From: Arthrospira sp. PCC 9108
GTDB taxonomy: Bacteria; Cyanobacteriota; Cyanobacteriia; Cyanobacteriales; Microcoleaceae
Assembly: GCA_016745315.1 (NCBI GenBank)
Contig: CP066886.1
Coordinates: 5,208,501-5,272,500 of the forward strand
Direction: 5' to 3'
DNA length: 64,000 nt
The translations under genes and the position numbers were made by a program. Below are positions 44,506 through 53,240 of the stretch, in pieces. Each line of letters starts with the position of its first letter. Within the stretch, counting starts at the first letter, position 1. The notes beneath the pieces were generated by a model. The model was not told where the DNA came from. It ran no database searches and worked only from the letters and a program-made list of their open reading frames with translations.

Positions 44506-45225
44506 ATGATTTTTTTAAATAGGATTTTTGTGGGGATTTTCGCCCTGCCGTTGGCATTAAATACCTCCGACCTCCAGCTTTCCGATAGTCGGGAAACCCA
44601 GCCTTATAGAGCATTCCCTGACTCTGAGTATATCAGAGAACCTCTCAATTTTCGACTCCCAGATCGCGGTAGACCAGGCGATCGCACCAGTCAAGCTGGA
44701 GGTCGGGGAAACTGTACCAAAGACACCCAAATCACCGCTTTAGTTCCTTCCCAAAATTGGGGCTATACCCTATCCGATCGCCCCTCCTTTTGGTTTTACT
44801 TAACCGCGTCTAAAGATTCATCCTGGTCGGCGGAATTTGAACTACAAGACCATCAGAAAAACCGGCTGGTTGAATTGAGCTTAACTGTCAACCCCGGACT
44901 GATTGAAGTCACTCTCCCGGAAGATATCGCCTTGGAAACAGCGGAAACTAACTACTCTTGGCGGTTTTCACTTATTTGTGAACCGAGCGATCGCACGGGG
45001 GATTTAGTCGTCAGGGGTCAGGTTTTAAAACGGGAACTTGACCAGGATTTGCAAGCACAAATCCGAGACAAATTCGGTCGAGATTTGGCTCTAGTTTATG
45101 CAGCCAACAGTATCTGGTTCGACCTGTTAACTCTGGTGATGAAGTTCCGAGAAGAACAACCCCAAAATCCCCTATACAAAGAAGATTGGCAAGAATTATT
45201 GGAGGCGATCGGTTTGTCCCAATAG
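44506..45225 (+). CDS. DUF928 family secreted protein
   Basis: A ~239-residue protein whose likely start is ATG 44506 (MIFLNRIFVGIFALPLAL, a signal peptide) rather than the GTG/ATG at 44464. The family motif GGRGNCTKDTQITALVPSQNWGYT is followed by a beta-rich domain. DUF928 proteins are exported and found only in cyanobacterial loci with CHAT/CHASE2 proteins, as here. It is the last gene of the plus-strand block and converges on a Ser/Thr kinase. Confidence 0.85.
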   Translation: MIFLNRIFVGIFALPLALNTSDLQLSDSRETQPYRAFPDSEYIREPLNFRLPDRGRPGDRTSQAGGRGNCTKDTQITALVPSQNWGYTLSDRPSFWFYLTASKDSSWSAEFELQDHQKNRLVELSLTVNPGLIEVTLPEDIALETAETNYSWRFSLICEPSDRTGDLVVRGQVLKRELDQDLQAQIRDKFGRDLALVYAANSIWFDLLTLVMKFREEQPQNPLYKEDWQELLEAIGLSQ

Positions 45226-45246
45226 TCCCATGGAAATCTTGAGCGG

Positions 45247-46608
45247 TTAAATCTTCGTCGCAAATCCACAATAGGAATTGGGGTTATATTCGTGATACTC
45301 TTTTAATGCCGCTTCGCAGTCGTCTTGAGTCTCAAACCACTTGCTATAGACTTGGTAGGAATTATGGCTAGATAGGTTGCGATAGTTGGCGGACCAGAAA
45401 AAATCAGCTTGGTTGTAGCCGTCCTCCACCAGGGACTGACGCTTATTTTCCGCGTGGTGGGGAGTATAAAAAGCCGAATCTCCAATAAAATAAAATGATA
45501 GGGGGAGTTGATAGGTTTCCGCGATCGCTTCCGAGTTGTTCGGTTCTGACGGAGAGTGCCAAAATATGGTTAATCCTAAACCTGCCAGAATCCCTAAGAT
45601 CACACCTACTATAGCCGGGATTTGCCAATCGGGTTGGCGTTGGGGTGGCCTCGGTGGGGTGGATTTGGGAAAAATTACCGTCGAAGGGGGAACAGAAATT
45701 TCCGTCGATGCTATGGGATGGGATAATCCTTCTAAGGCGGTGAGCATTTCTTGAGCATCAGAAAAGCGATCGCCAGGGTGAAACCGAATGGCGCGATCTA
45801 AAATATCCGCAAATTCCGCATTCACCGTTGGGACTAAGTGCCGCCATTGAATTTGCGCCGTGTTTGAGTCAATCGGTAACTCCTGGGGCGTTTTCCCCGT
45901 TAACATATAAATAGCAGTTACTCCCAGACTGAACAAATCACTGGCAAAAAATGGGTGTCCCGCCGCCTGCTCAGAAGCCATAAATCCCGGTGTCCCAATG
46001 ACCAGCGACGGCGTAGGATTACCGCGAGAGTTTAACACAGTCCCCATAATCTCTTTAACCGCCCCAAAGTCAATCAAAACTGGTTTTTGGTCGGGAGATT
46101 GCAGGATGATATTGTCTGGTTTGATGTCTCGGTGAATTAGACCATGGCTGTGGATGGTGTGGAGGACTGGTAGCAGGTTTAGCAAAAGATCCCGGACTTC
46201 GGTTTCCGACATCGACCCCTGTTGCTGTATGCGACTGGTGAGAATTTCTCCTTCTATCCACTCCTGGACTAAGTAAAACTGTCCGTCTTCTTCAAAATAA
46301 GCATACAGGCTAGGAATGTGATCGCTAATTTCTCCTAATTTTTCTAAGACTGTCGCTTCCCGCCGAAAACGTTCGGTGATAAAATGATGAACATTGGGGT
46401 CATCAGCTTTCGGTTTTAAGCGTTTGATGGCACAACGGCGGCGAGAGGGCATTTGGTTGTCCTCCGCCAAAAACGTTTCCCCAAAGCCACCGCTGGCGAT
46501 CGCCACTAGGATCTGGTAACGATTATTCAGGATCACAGTCGAGTTAGGTGGGGAGTCTGATGGATTTAGCATAGTCAAGACCAGGTAAAGTTGAATCACG
46601 CAACGCAC
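45247..46608 (-). CDS. Ser/Thr protein kinase with extracytoplasmic C-terminal domain
   Basis: This 453-residue protein has a complete Hanks-type kinase domain (about residues 30-290): SGGFGETFLAED Gly loop, CAIKRLK, HRDIKPDNI, VLIDFGAV and GTPGFMASEQ. A linker, one transmembrane helix (AIVGVILGILAGLGLTIFW) and an ~80-residue outside domain with DSAFYTPHH and two Cys follow. The better start is probably Met 13 (MLNPSDSPPNSTVILNNRY). It is one of two kinases within 3 kb. Confidence 0.88.
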   Translation of the reverse strand: MRCVIQLYLVLTMLNPSDSPPNSTVILNNRYQILVAIASGGFGETFLAEDNQMPSRRRCAIKRLKPKADDPNVHHFITERFRREATVLEKLGEISDHIPSLYAYFEEDGQFYLVQEWIEGEILTSRIQQQGSMSETEVRDLLLNLLPVLHTIHSHGLIHRDIKPDNIILQSPDQKPVLIDFGAVKEIMGTVLNSRGNPTPSLVIGTPGFMASEQAAGHPFFASDLFSLGVTAIYMLTGKTPQELPIDSNTAQIQWRHLVPTVNAEFADILDRAIRFHPGDRFSDAQEMLTALEGLSHPIASTEISVPPSTVIFPKSTPPRPPQRQPDWQIPAIVGVILGILAGLGLTIFWHSPSEPNNSEAIAETYQLPLSFYFIGDSAFYTPHHAENKRQSLVEDGYNQADFFWSANYRNLSSHNSYQVYSKWFETQDDCEAALKEYHEYNPNSYCGFATKI

Positions 46609-47068
46609 CTATTGCATTAAATTCACTTTATGGGTATAATGGCTTTAGCACAGATGCCAAGGTGCAACTTTACTCAGCATCACAGGGTTTTTCCTCAAAC
46701 CAACTGGCTGGCTGCGATCGTGCTGATTCTCTCAACGTGACGGCTTGTAATTCGTCATATTCCCGGGTCTGCTGATCATATCTTGTCTTAACCAAGACAT
46801 TCTGCTACTATAGGTAGCTAAATTAGGTTTTTCTCCTTCAACCCACTATTTTGGGTGGGTGATGTCCTCCGACTTGCTTGTTAGAATCTTCGAGTAGCTC
46901 TCAACCACTGTGGAAAAAAAAGTTAGACATTTTTTGGAAAGTATGCTATCGTATAAAATCAGGAGGTGTCTTCCCCGAAAAAATGCAGCTCAATTAGGCA
47001 TCGGTGCGACATAGCGTTAGGGGAAAACCCAAAAAGTTCTTTAAGATTTCAAAAATTGAAGAGGTATT
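46609..47068. other. 460-bp leader/intergenic region upstream of the small DUF4327-like gene
   Basis: There is no ORF. A hairpin ACCCACTATTTTGGGTGGGT lies near 46839 and a -10-like TATAAAAT near 46952. The long distance to the next ATG leaves space for an untranslated leader or a small RNA, for which I have no direct support. Confidence 0.35.
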
Positions 47069-47287
47069 ATGAGCCAAAAGGTTATACACCCGATGGATAA
47101 GTTTCAGCGTCAGGTGCATTCCCTAGTGAAGTCTGACATTGTTAAACCTGAAGATAGCCTATGGAAAATAGCACTGCTATTTGGCGATAAATGGAAGTAT
47201 TGGAAAGCGGAACTGATTGAATTCGGTTTTTCCATGCAAGATCCAATTAGTGAACTGTTGGCTGTTGATGTTTGGGATGAAGAATAA
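47069..47287 (+). CDS. DUF4327-like small protein
   Basis: This 72-residue soluble protein starts MSQKVIHPMDKFQRQVHSL and has helix-rich blocks (SLWKIALLFGDKWKYWKAEL, FSMQDPISELLAVDVWDEE). This matches the small cyanobacterial DUF4327 family as I recognise it; the function is unknown. GAAGAGG is a good ribosome site 8 bases before the ATG. It converges on the FHA kinase. Confidence 0.65.
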   Translation: MSQKVIHPMDKFQRQVHSLVKSDIVKPEDSLWKIALLFGDKWKYWKAELIEFGFSMQDPISELLAVDVWDEE

Positions 47288-47301
47288 AACCCTGTGAAGC
47301 G

Positions 47302-48555
47302 TTAACATTTTGGTAAGCATTCTGCTAGTGCTGTAGCTAAGGCTGTAGCAGTCTGATAGCGATCGCGAGGGGTAAATCTAGTTACCCGTTTAATTACCTC
47401 GCGTAAGTCCGGGGTAATAGTAGGAATGCGATCGAGATCAAATCCGTATTCTTGGTCTTGTTTTCCGATATAATTTAGGGGACTCTCACCAGTCAATAAA
47501 AATATCAAAGTCGCACCGATCGCATATAAATCCGACTGAGTGAGTGGCTGTCCCCTATCTTGTTCTGGTGCGCTATAACCTTCCGCACCAATACGGGTTC
47601 CTGGGGGAGTACCAATTTCCTTAACCGCGCCAAAATCGAGAACAATAATCCGGCGATCGCGATGGCGCACCATCAGGTTAGCCGGTTTAATATCCCGGTG
47701 GATAATCGGGGGTTCTTGGTTATGGAGATAATCCAAAACTTCACAGGCTTGGATCATGTATTTAATGGCTATTTCCGGCCTGAGGGGTCCGCTTTGATAA
47801 ACTTGTTTTTCCAGATCCTGACCGTGAATCATCTCCATAACTAAATACTTTTTACCCCCATGCACAAAAAAGTCATAAAACTTAGGGACTCCCTGATGAT
47901 TAAGGGATTTAAGAGTTTTAGCCTCCCGCTCAAACAATTCTTGCGCCTTAGCGATCTTAGCCATATCTGCATTCATCTCCTTGACCACCACCAAAATTGG
48001 CATCGGCTTTCCGCCAAGAGTCTGAGGCGCATTAGCCTTGCTATTATTGCTATCCCAGGCTAAAGACGTGGTTCCCATACCTCCCTGACCAAGGGTTCGC
48101 AAAATCTGATAAGTTCGGATAGTCCGTTCTATCTTAATTGGCCAGCCGCAGTGAATACAGAATAGACTACCAGGGAGATTACCCTCATGATTACAATTAG
48201 GAGTATTAATAACCGGAGGGGGAGGCGGTGGCGGTTGTTCAATGGCGACCCGGAGTAAAGGTCCTCCCTTAGCCAATTCTAATAAAGCGCCATCAGCCAA
48301 GGGTCCCTGGCTGGCTAAAACACCATTAACAAAAGTCCCATTAGTTCCCCGGCTATTGAATATCCATCGAGAATTATGGGTAGTAGCAGACCTTTGTAAA
48401 TCGAGATGGTATCGAGAAACCAGGGGATCGATAACCACAACGTGATTATCAGGGGCGCGACCAATTTTAACTAAAGACTCCGTTTCAAACCGCCATTTTT
48501 GAATGGGGTTGGTTCGAGTGCCATCAAGTAGGGTCAATGTCAAGATATCGGACAT
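47302..48555 (-). CDS. FHA-domain Ser/Thr protein kinase
   Basis: The 417 residues comprise an N-terminal FHA domain (about 1-105; KIGRAPDNHVVVIDPLVSRYH, NGTFVNG) that binds phosphothreonine, a Pro-rich linker, a zinc-ribbon (CNHEGNLPGSLFCIHCG) and a kinase domain (about 150-417; LGQGGMGTT, VVVKEM, HRDIKPANLM, IVLDFGAVKE). It starts 9 bp after the PP2C gene ends, so kinase and phosphatase form an operon and probably act on shared targets. Confidence 0.9.
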   Translation of the reverse strand: MSDILTLTLLDGTRTNPIQKWRFETESLVKIGRAPDNHVVVIDPLVSRYHLDLQRSATTHNSRWIFNSRGTNGTFVNGVLASQGPLADGALLELAKGGPLLRVAIEQPPPPPPPVINTPNCNHEGNLPGSLFCIHCGWPIKIERTIRTYQILRTLGQGGMGTTSLAWDSNNSKANAPQTLGGKPMPILVVVKEMNADMAKIAKAQELFEREAKTLKSLNHQGVPKFYDFFVHGGKKYLVMEMIHGQDLEKQVYQSGPLRPEIAIKYMIQACEVLDYLHNQEPPIIHRDIKPANLMVRHRDRRIIVLDFGAVKEIGTPPGTRIGAEGYSAPEQDRGQPLTQSDLYAIGATLIFLLTGESPLNYIGKQDQEYGFDLDRIPTITPDLREVIKRVTRFTPRDRYQTATALATALAECLPKC

Positions 48556-48564
48556 AATTAGAGT

Positions 48565-50901
48565 TTAGTCTCTGTGATGCACTAGGGCTCGCAGTGCGAT
48601 CGCCGTAATATTGTCATGGCCGTTGTATTGGTTAGCTAAATCAATCAAGTCATCAACTCCCCGATCCAAATTAGTCTGGGAATCAATCAAAGGCTTCAGA
48701 TGAGTTTGACAATAGGTTTCCACCAAATCATTATCTGTCAACCCATCAGAAGCCAGCAGTAGCAAAGTATCCTCAGTGATATCAAAAAATTCGATATCTG
48801 GTTTTAAATACTTGCCATCCCTAGGCCCCAAGGCTTGGGTAAGTTGATAAGCATCAGGACGGTTATAGGCAGTTTCCGGGTCTACACCTCTAGCAATTTC
48901 CCGCTGTCCGACTTCGTGATCAACAGTGATTTGTTCCAAACCTTGACTGCAGGTAAAACGGTAAAGGCGACTATCTCCCACATGAGCGATCGCCACCTGA
49001 GTATTAGCTACAATCACTAATACCAAAGTAGTACCCATGCGACCACTACCAGAACGAGTCCCCTGCATATTAACCCTATAGATAGCCTCATTAGCCTCAG
49101 CGATCGCATGGTAGATTAATTGTTCTGAGGGTAAACTATCACTATCAGCCCAGTGAGTCTGAAAATATTCTTTCAGGCTCTGTACAGCCATACGACTAGC
49201 CACCTCTCCCCCCGCGTGTCCACCCATACCATCACATAGGATATATAAACCACGAGCATAGAGAGTCTGACTACCCGGCATTTCCTGACGATCTAACAAA
49301 GTTTGCAGACCAAAGGAGTCCTGATTTTGCGATCGCTCTTTTCCCACATCTGTACGACCAGAAGCCTGTAAATCCAACAACTGAGGCAACCTAGGAACCG
49401 TTGGTGCATCTCCAATTTGTCCCGAAGAAGATCCCGTAGTCGGAACATCTGTCTGTAGACGAGTTACAGACGAGCGCTGAGGTGCTGTTGTCGGTTGCTG
49501 TGGTGGTGTCAGTTCTGCTATAATTTCATCTAACTTTAAGCGTAATTCTTCAACCCGCTGAAATTTGTCCTCCCGTAGATCCCGCAACATTTGCGTAATC
49601 GAACCCATCAAAGTGCGTCCAGATAATTTAAATAGACTTTGCCAAAGTTGTCCTAAATCCGCCACAGTCGGCATCTTTTCCGGGTCATCAGCGTACAACT
49701 GTTTAATAAATAAACTGCCAGGAGCAGTGCCAGAAATTGCCAAATTATCCAACCGCAATAAACTTTGGCGATAGTCAACAGGTTCCAGAACGTACCAGAG
49801 TTGCGTCATCTGTTGTAACCAAGCCACAATTTGTTGAAGTGGAGTCTGGATATCGTGCCACTTTTGTTCAAAATCCGGCAAATCCGAACAATCTTCCAAC
49901 AACACGATCGCCTGATACTCGTCTTCCCAGGCATCATGTACCTTGGGAAAATGTTGTGGGTAGCTATAGTATAAATCCCAATACACTTGCGCCGCCGCCA
50001 TTACCAAAGCCGACCTATTTTGGCGATCATCCCCAGTCAACTGCAAAGCCGCCAGCGGAGACATCTGCAAAGGTTGACAATCCAAAACCGGGACCCTTGC
50101 CATTTCCCCCACCGGCAAAGGTGGCAGGGGTTCTAGCAGTTTATATCGCCCTTGGGAATCCAAATAAACAGGTTTATCCACCACAGTAGCTTCTTCAGAC
50201 GTATCAACTTCAGCTATATCAGCCAGAGAAGTCGAGGGGGGAAATAATTCCGTATCCGTCGAGAGCAAATCCCGATCGCCCACCTGTTCAACATTAGACA
50301 TCTGGAATAATCCCACATCCTCCTCCTCCTCCTCCTCCTCCTCATCCTCATCAGAGAGTGACACAGCCAGAGAATCATCCCCTAGGGTCTCTAAAAGGGA
50401 ATGGGTATCATAGTCATCAGCTAACATCAGATTAGAGTCTGTTGCTGTCACCTCAGCACCCGGTAAAGTAGTGATCACATCCCAATTCGAGGAAATCTGA
50501 TCCTCAACCCCATCAACTCCACCCATGAGGTGATCAAAGTTATCTGTTGCCGCCAAGTTTGGGGGTATCTGTTGGGGGGCAGATTCCTGATATGGCTTAT
50601 GGCACCATATAACCGCCTGCCACACCTTTCCAGTTTTAGCCCCACAGTTCCAACAATCGAGCTGATCAAGCGAAACTTGGCAGCTACACTGAGGACAAGA
50701 CCTATAGGTTAAAGATGTGCCACAGCTTTGGCAAAATTTATGATGGTCTGGGTTTTCAAACTGACATTGGGGACAAACAAGCATTTTTGGGGTTCCCCGT
50801 AGCGATTGTTTCCATTTTGACATATTCCCGACCCTAACCAGAAAGTTAGCGCCGGATTTTTGATACCCGCCGCCTGATAGTTGGCAAGCAGCAACAGGCA
50901 A
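48565..50901 (-). CDS. PP2C-type protein phosphatase with zinc-ribbon N-terminus
   Basis: Up to 778 residues; the real start is probably Met 27 or Met 39 (MLVCPQCQFENPDHH), because two Cys-x2-Cys zinc-ribbon pairs start there. After an acidic spacer (a run of about ten Glu/Asp, EDEEEEEEEE) and a kinase-like or helical middle region, the C-terminal ~270 residues are a PPM/PP2C phosphatase: RTDVGKERSQNQDSFG, LYILCDGMGGHAGGEVAS, VAIAHVGDSRLYRF and LLLASDGLTDND. It dephosphorylates Ser/Thr and is cotranscribed with the FHA kinase. Confidence 0.88.
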   Translation of the reverse strand: MPVAACQLSGGGYQKSGANFLVRVGNMSKWKQSLRGTPKMLVCPQCQFENPDHHKFCQSCGTSLTYRSCPQCSCQVSLDQLDCWNCGAKTGKVWQAVIWCHKPYQESAPQQIPPNLAATDNFDHLMGGVDGVEDQISSNWDVITTLPGAEVTATDSNLMLADDYDTHSLLETLGDDSLAVSLSDEDEEEEEEEEDVGLFQMSNVEQVGDRDLLSTDTELFPPSTSLADIAEVDTSEEATVVDKPVYLDSQGRYKLLEPLPPLPVGEMARVPVLDCQPLQMSPLAALQLTGDDRQNRSALVMAAAQVYWDLYYSYPQHFPKVHDAWEDEYQAIVLLEDCSDLPDFEQKWHDIQTPLQQIVAWLQQMTQLWYVLEPVDYRQSLLRLDNLAISGTAPGSLFIKQLYADDPEKMPTVADLGQLWQSLFKLSGRTLMGSITQMLRDLREDKFQRVEELRLKLDEIIAELTPPQQPTTAPQRSSVTRLQTDVPTTGSSSGQIGDAPTVPRLPQLLDLQASGRTDVGKERSQNQDSFGLQTLLDRQEMPGSQTLYARGLYILCDGMGGHAGGEVASRMAVQSLKEYFQTHWADSDSLPSEQLIYHAIAEANEAIYRVNMQGTRSGSGRMGTTLVLVIVANTQVAIAHVGDSRLYRFTCSQGLEQITVDHEVGQREIARGVDPETAYNRPDAYQLTQALGPRDGKYLKPDIEFFDITEDTLLLLASDGLTDNDLVETYCQTHLKPLIDSQTNLDRGVDDLIDLANQYNGHDNITAIALRALVHHRD

Positions 50902-50921
50902 TCAGGCCCCTTGATCAGATT

Positions 50922-52928
50922 CTAACTCAAACCAGGCTCTGAGAACTTCTGCAACCGTCCAGGCTTGAGCAAAACATCCCCGCGCAGATATGGGGGATCG
51001 CCGTCAAAAATTTCGCTGAGGGTGCCGAGTCCATGATTATTGAGATGATCAGCCATCGGTTCTAAAAATGACTGTGCTTGAGAGCGATCGCCGTAGACAT
51101 GAAAATGAGCCAATGCAAACGGACCTTGTAGCCATCCCCAAACAGTGCCCTGATGATAGGCTCCATCCCGTTGCAGCTGATCACCACCATAGACACCCTG
51201 ATATTTCGCATCTTCTGGAGATAGACTGCGAAGACCATAAGATGTTAGCAGTTTCTGGCTACAGATATCTACTACCTGACGTTGCTGTGACGGCGTGAGT
51301 AGGCAACTATAGCCCATTTTCCCTAATTGAGGCAGAGAGATCGCGAAAATTTGATTAGGTCGCAGTGAGGGATCATCTCCCTCGGGAGTGTCCAGAACAT
51401 CATAACAGTAGCCTGTCTGTGGATTCCAGAATCGCGAGAAGCCTTCGGCGGTTTTTTTTGCCCAGGTTTCATAGTCCTGACTGGGTTTATCCAATATTTT
51501 GGCAATACGGATCATGATCTGTAGGGCATGATACCACAGGGCATTAACTTCAATCGGTTTGCCAACTCTTGGGGTCACTACCCAATCCCCCACTTTGGCA
51601 TCCATCCAGGTTAGTTGTGAACCCGGTTCTCCTGCATACAGTAGTCCGTCTTCTGGATCAACTTTGATATTATAGCGGGTTCCTTGATGATGCCAATGGA
51701 TGATCGAATCTAAGACCGGGAAAAGTTCTGCTAATAAGTTAATATCTAGCGTATGGTCGAAATAGGCCCGGATGCTATCCCAATACCAGAGAGTCGCATC
51801 GACTGTGTTATAGTCGGGCGTGTCTCCTACTTCTGGGAATCGGTTGGGCAACATTCCGCGATCGACATAATGGGAAAAGGTTTGTAAAATCGTGCGAGCA
51901 ATATCTGCGCGTCCGGTAGATAGGGTCAAACCGGGTAGGGATATCATCGTGTCTCGTCCCCAATCTCCAAACCAGGGATAACCTGCAATTATCGTTTTTC
52001 CTGGGGTTCCGTCTTTCAGGGTGCGATCGACTATAAACTGATCTGCAGCTAGTATCAGTTGACTTATCCAATCTGGTCGCTGTGCTGGGGGTGACTTATA
52101 CTCCAATAATACCCGGTCTTTTTGGCGCTTCGCCTCCAACTCCGTCATAATATCCAGATTAGGATCCGCTTTCGTGCTGGCAATCACAGTTAGCGCGCTT
52201 CCCGGTGTCAGAGTTGTATGTAAAGTGCAAGCGTGGAGGTGGTCTTCCGTCCAGTCCATTCCTCGGTAACGTTCTATTGCCAAATCATATCCATAGTACC
52301 AAGGATTACCCGGCGTAGAAATCATTACCTCTTCTTCCCCACTTCCCTGGGTGAACAGATACAGAGGGTTAGTATCAGGGAATAATCGAATCTCTACCCC
52401 TTGTGATCTCGATTTAATATCAATCTGACAGTTATTGGCATTATTGGCATTAGTATTGTAGTGGTGATCCCGATGATTGACCATCGCTTTGATCGACAAA
52501 CTTATGGCTCTTGTAGCCCGGAGTAAGGTATATTTGACATAGGTTGTATTTTCACCTGTTCTCATCCATATTCGTTTTTCTAGCAAAGCATCTCCACAAG
52601 CAAAGTCCCACACAGGAATAGTCCCCTCTAGTCGAAAGTGTTGAATATGCTTGAAACCTTCGGGATCTACTTTGCCGTCAGCCCACCTATTTGTATAAAT
52701 TGGAAAAAATTGCTCATCATAGCTGACTGTTTCATCTAACTTGGTTAATAACAGGGTTCGATTGAGAGGAGGATTTAAAGCCGCTATCATTAATCCATGA
52801 TAACGGCGGGTCAACATTCCGCTCACCGTCCCCGCACCATAACCCCCAATACCATTAGTGATTAACCACTCTCGACATTCACTGGAGTTCAGATAATTGC
52901 AAATTTCTCGACCAAATGCTAAAACCAT
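50922..52928 (-). CDS. glycogen debranching enzyme (amylo-alpha-1,6-glucosidase family)
   Basis: This 668-residue protein has a GDE_N-like first half (ECREWLITNGIGGYGAGTVSG) and a GDE_C (alpha/alpha toroid, GH133-like) second half with IAGYPWFGDWGRDTMISLPG, YNTVDATLWYWDSIRAYF and AYHQGTVWGWLQGPFALAH. It removes alpha-1,6 branches from glycogen. It is not next to glgP, which is 40 kb away in this window. The start ATG is followed by a normal first strand. The gene is divergent from the GGDEF-EAL sensor. Confidence 0.9.
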   Translation of the reverse strand: MVLAFGREICNYLNSSECREWLITNGIGGYGAGTVSGMLTRRYHGLMIAALNPPLNRTLLLTKLDETVSYDEQFFPIYTNRWADGKVDPEGFKHIQHFRLEGTIPVWDFACGDALLEKRIWMRTGENTTYVKYTLLRATRAISLSIKAMVNHRDHHYNTNANNANNCQIDIKSRSQGVEIRLFPDTNPLYLFTQGSGEEEVMISTPGNPWYYGYDLAIERYRGMDWTEDHLHACTLHTTLTPGSALTVIASTKADPNLDIMTELEAKRQKDRVLLEYKSPPAQRPDWISQLILAADQFIVDRTLKDGTPGKTIIAGYPWFGDWGRDTMISLPGLTLSTGRADIARTILQTFSHYVDRGMLPNRFPEVGDTPDYNTVDATLWYWDSIRAYFDHTLDINLLAELFPVLDSIIHWHHQGTRYNIKVDPEDGLLYAGEPGSQLTWMDAKVGDWVVTPRVGKPIEVNALWYHALQIMIRIAKILDKPSQDYETWAKKTAEGFSRFWNPQTGYCYDVLDTPEGDDPSLRPNQIFAISLPQLGKMGYSCLLTPSQQRQVVDICSQKLLTSYGLRSLSPEDAKYQGVYGGDQLQRDGAYHQGTVWGWLQGPFALAHFHVYGDRSQAQSFLEPMADHLNNHGLGTLSEIFDGDPPYLRGDVLLKPGRLQKFSEPGLS

Positions 52929-53240
52929 GTTCTATCTTGAATTTCTGTGGTGTAGATTACTTAAATGTATTATAATCTATCTTTAAATAAAAATTAAATT
53001 AATTCAGATCCCCATGTCATGATCAATAATATAACTTACCTAAGCCAGATCTGGTTTAGTTGTTAGTATCCCCATCATGATCGGGATTGTTGATATTCCT
53101 ACGGATGTAGGCAATGTATTATGTATAACCTCTGCTGTTTGTGCATTTAACCGTATCCTGAAAACTTAGGATTGTGCCTTGTTATACCTCTCAATATTTC
53201 ATTGTTTAAGATTGTTGAATCATTAATTTCTTGGGAATAT
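52929..53240. other. 311-bp divergent intergenic region
   Basis: AT-rich region between the debranching enzyme and the sensor. It holds promoters by necessity, but I could not point to clear boxes. The frame of the sensor is open back to a TTG at 53172. Confidence 0.4.
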
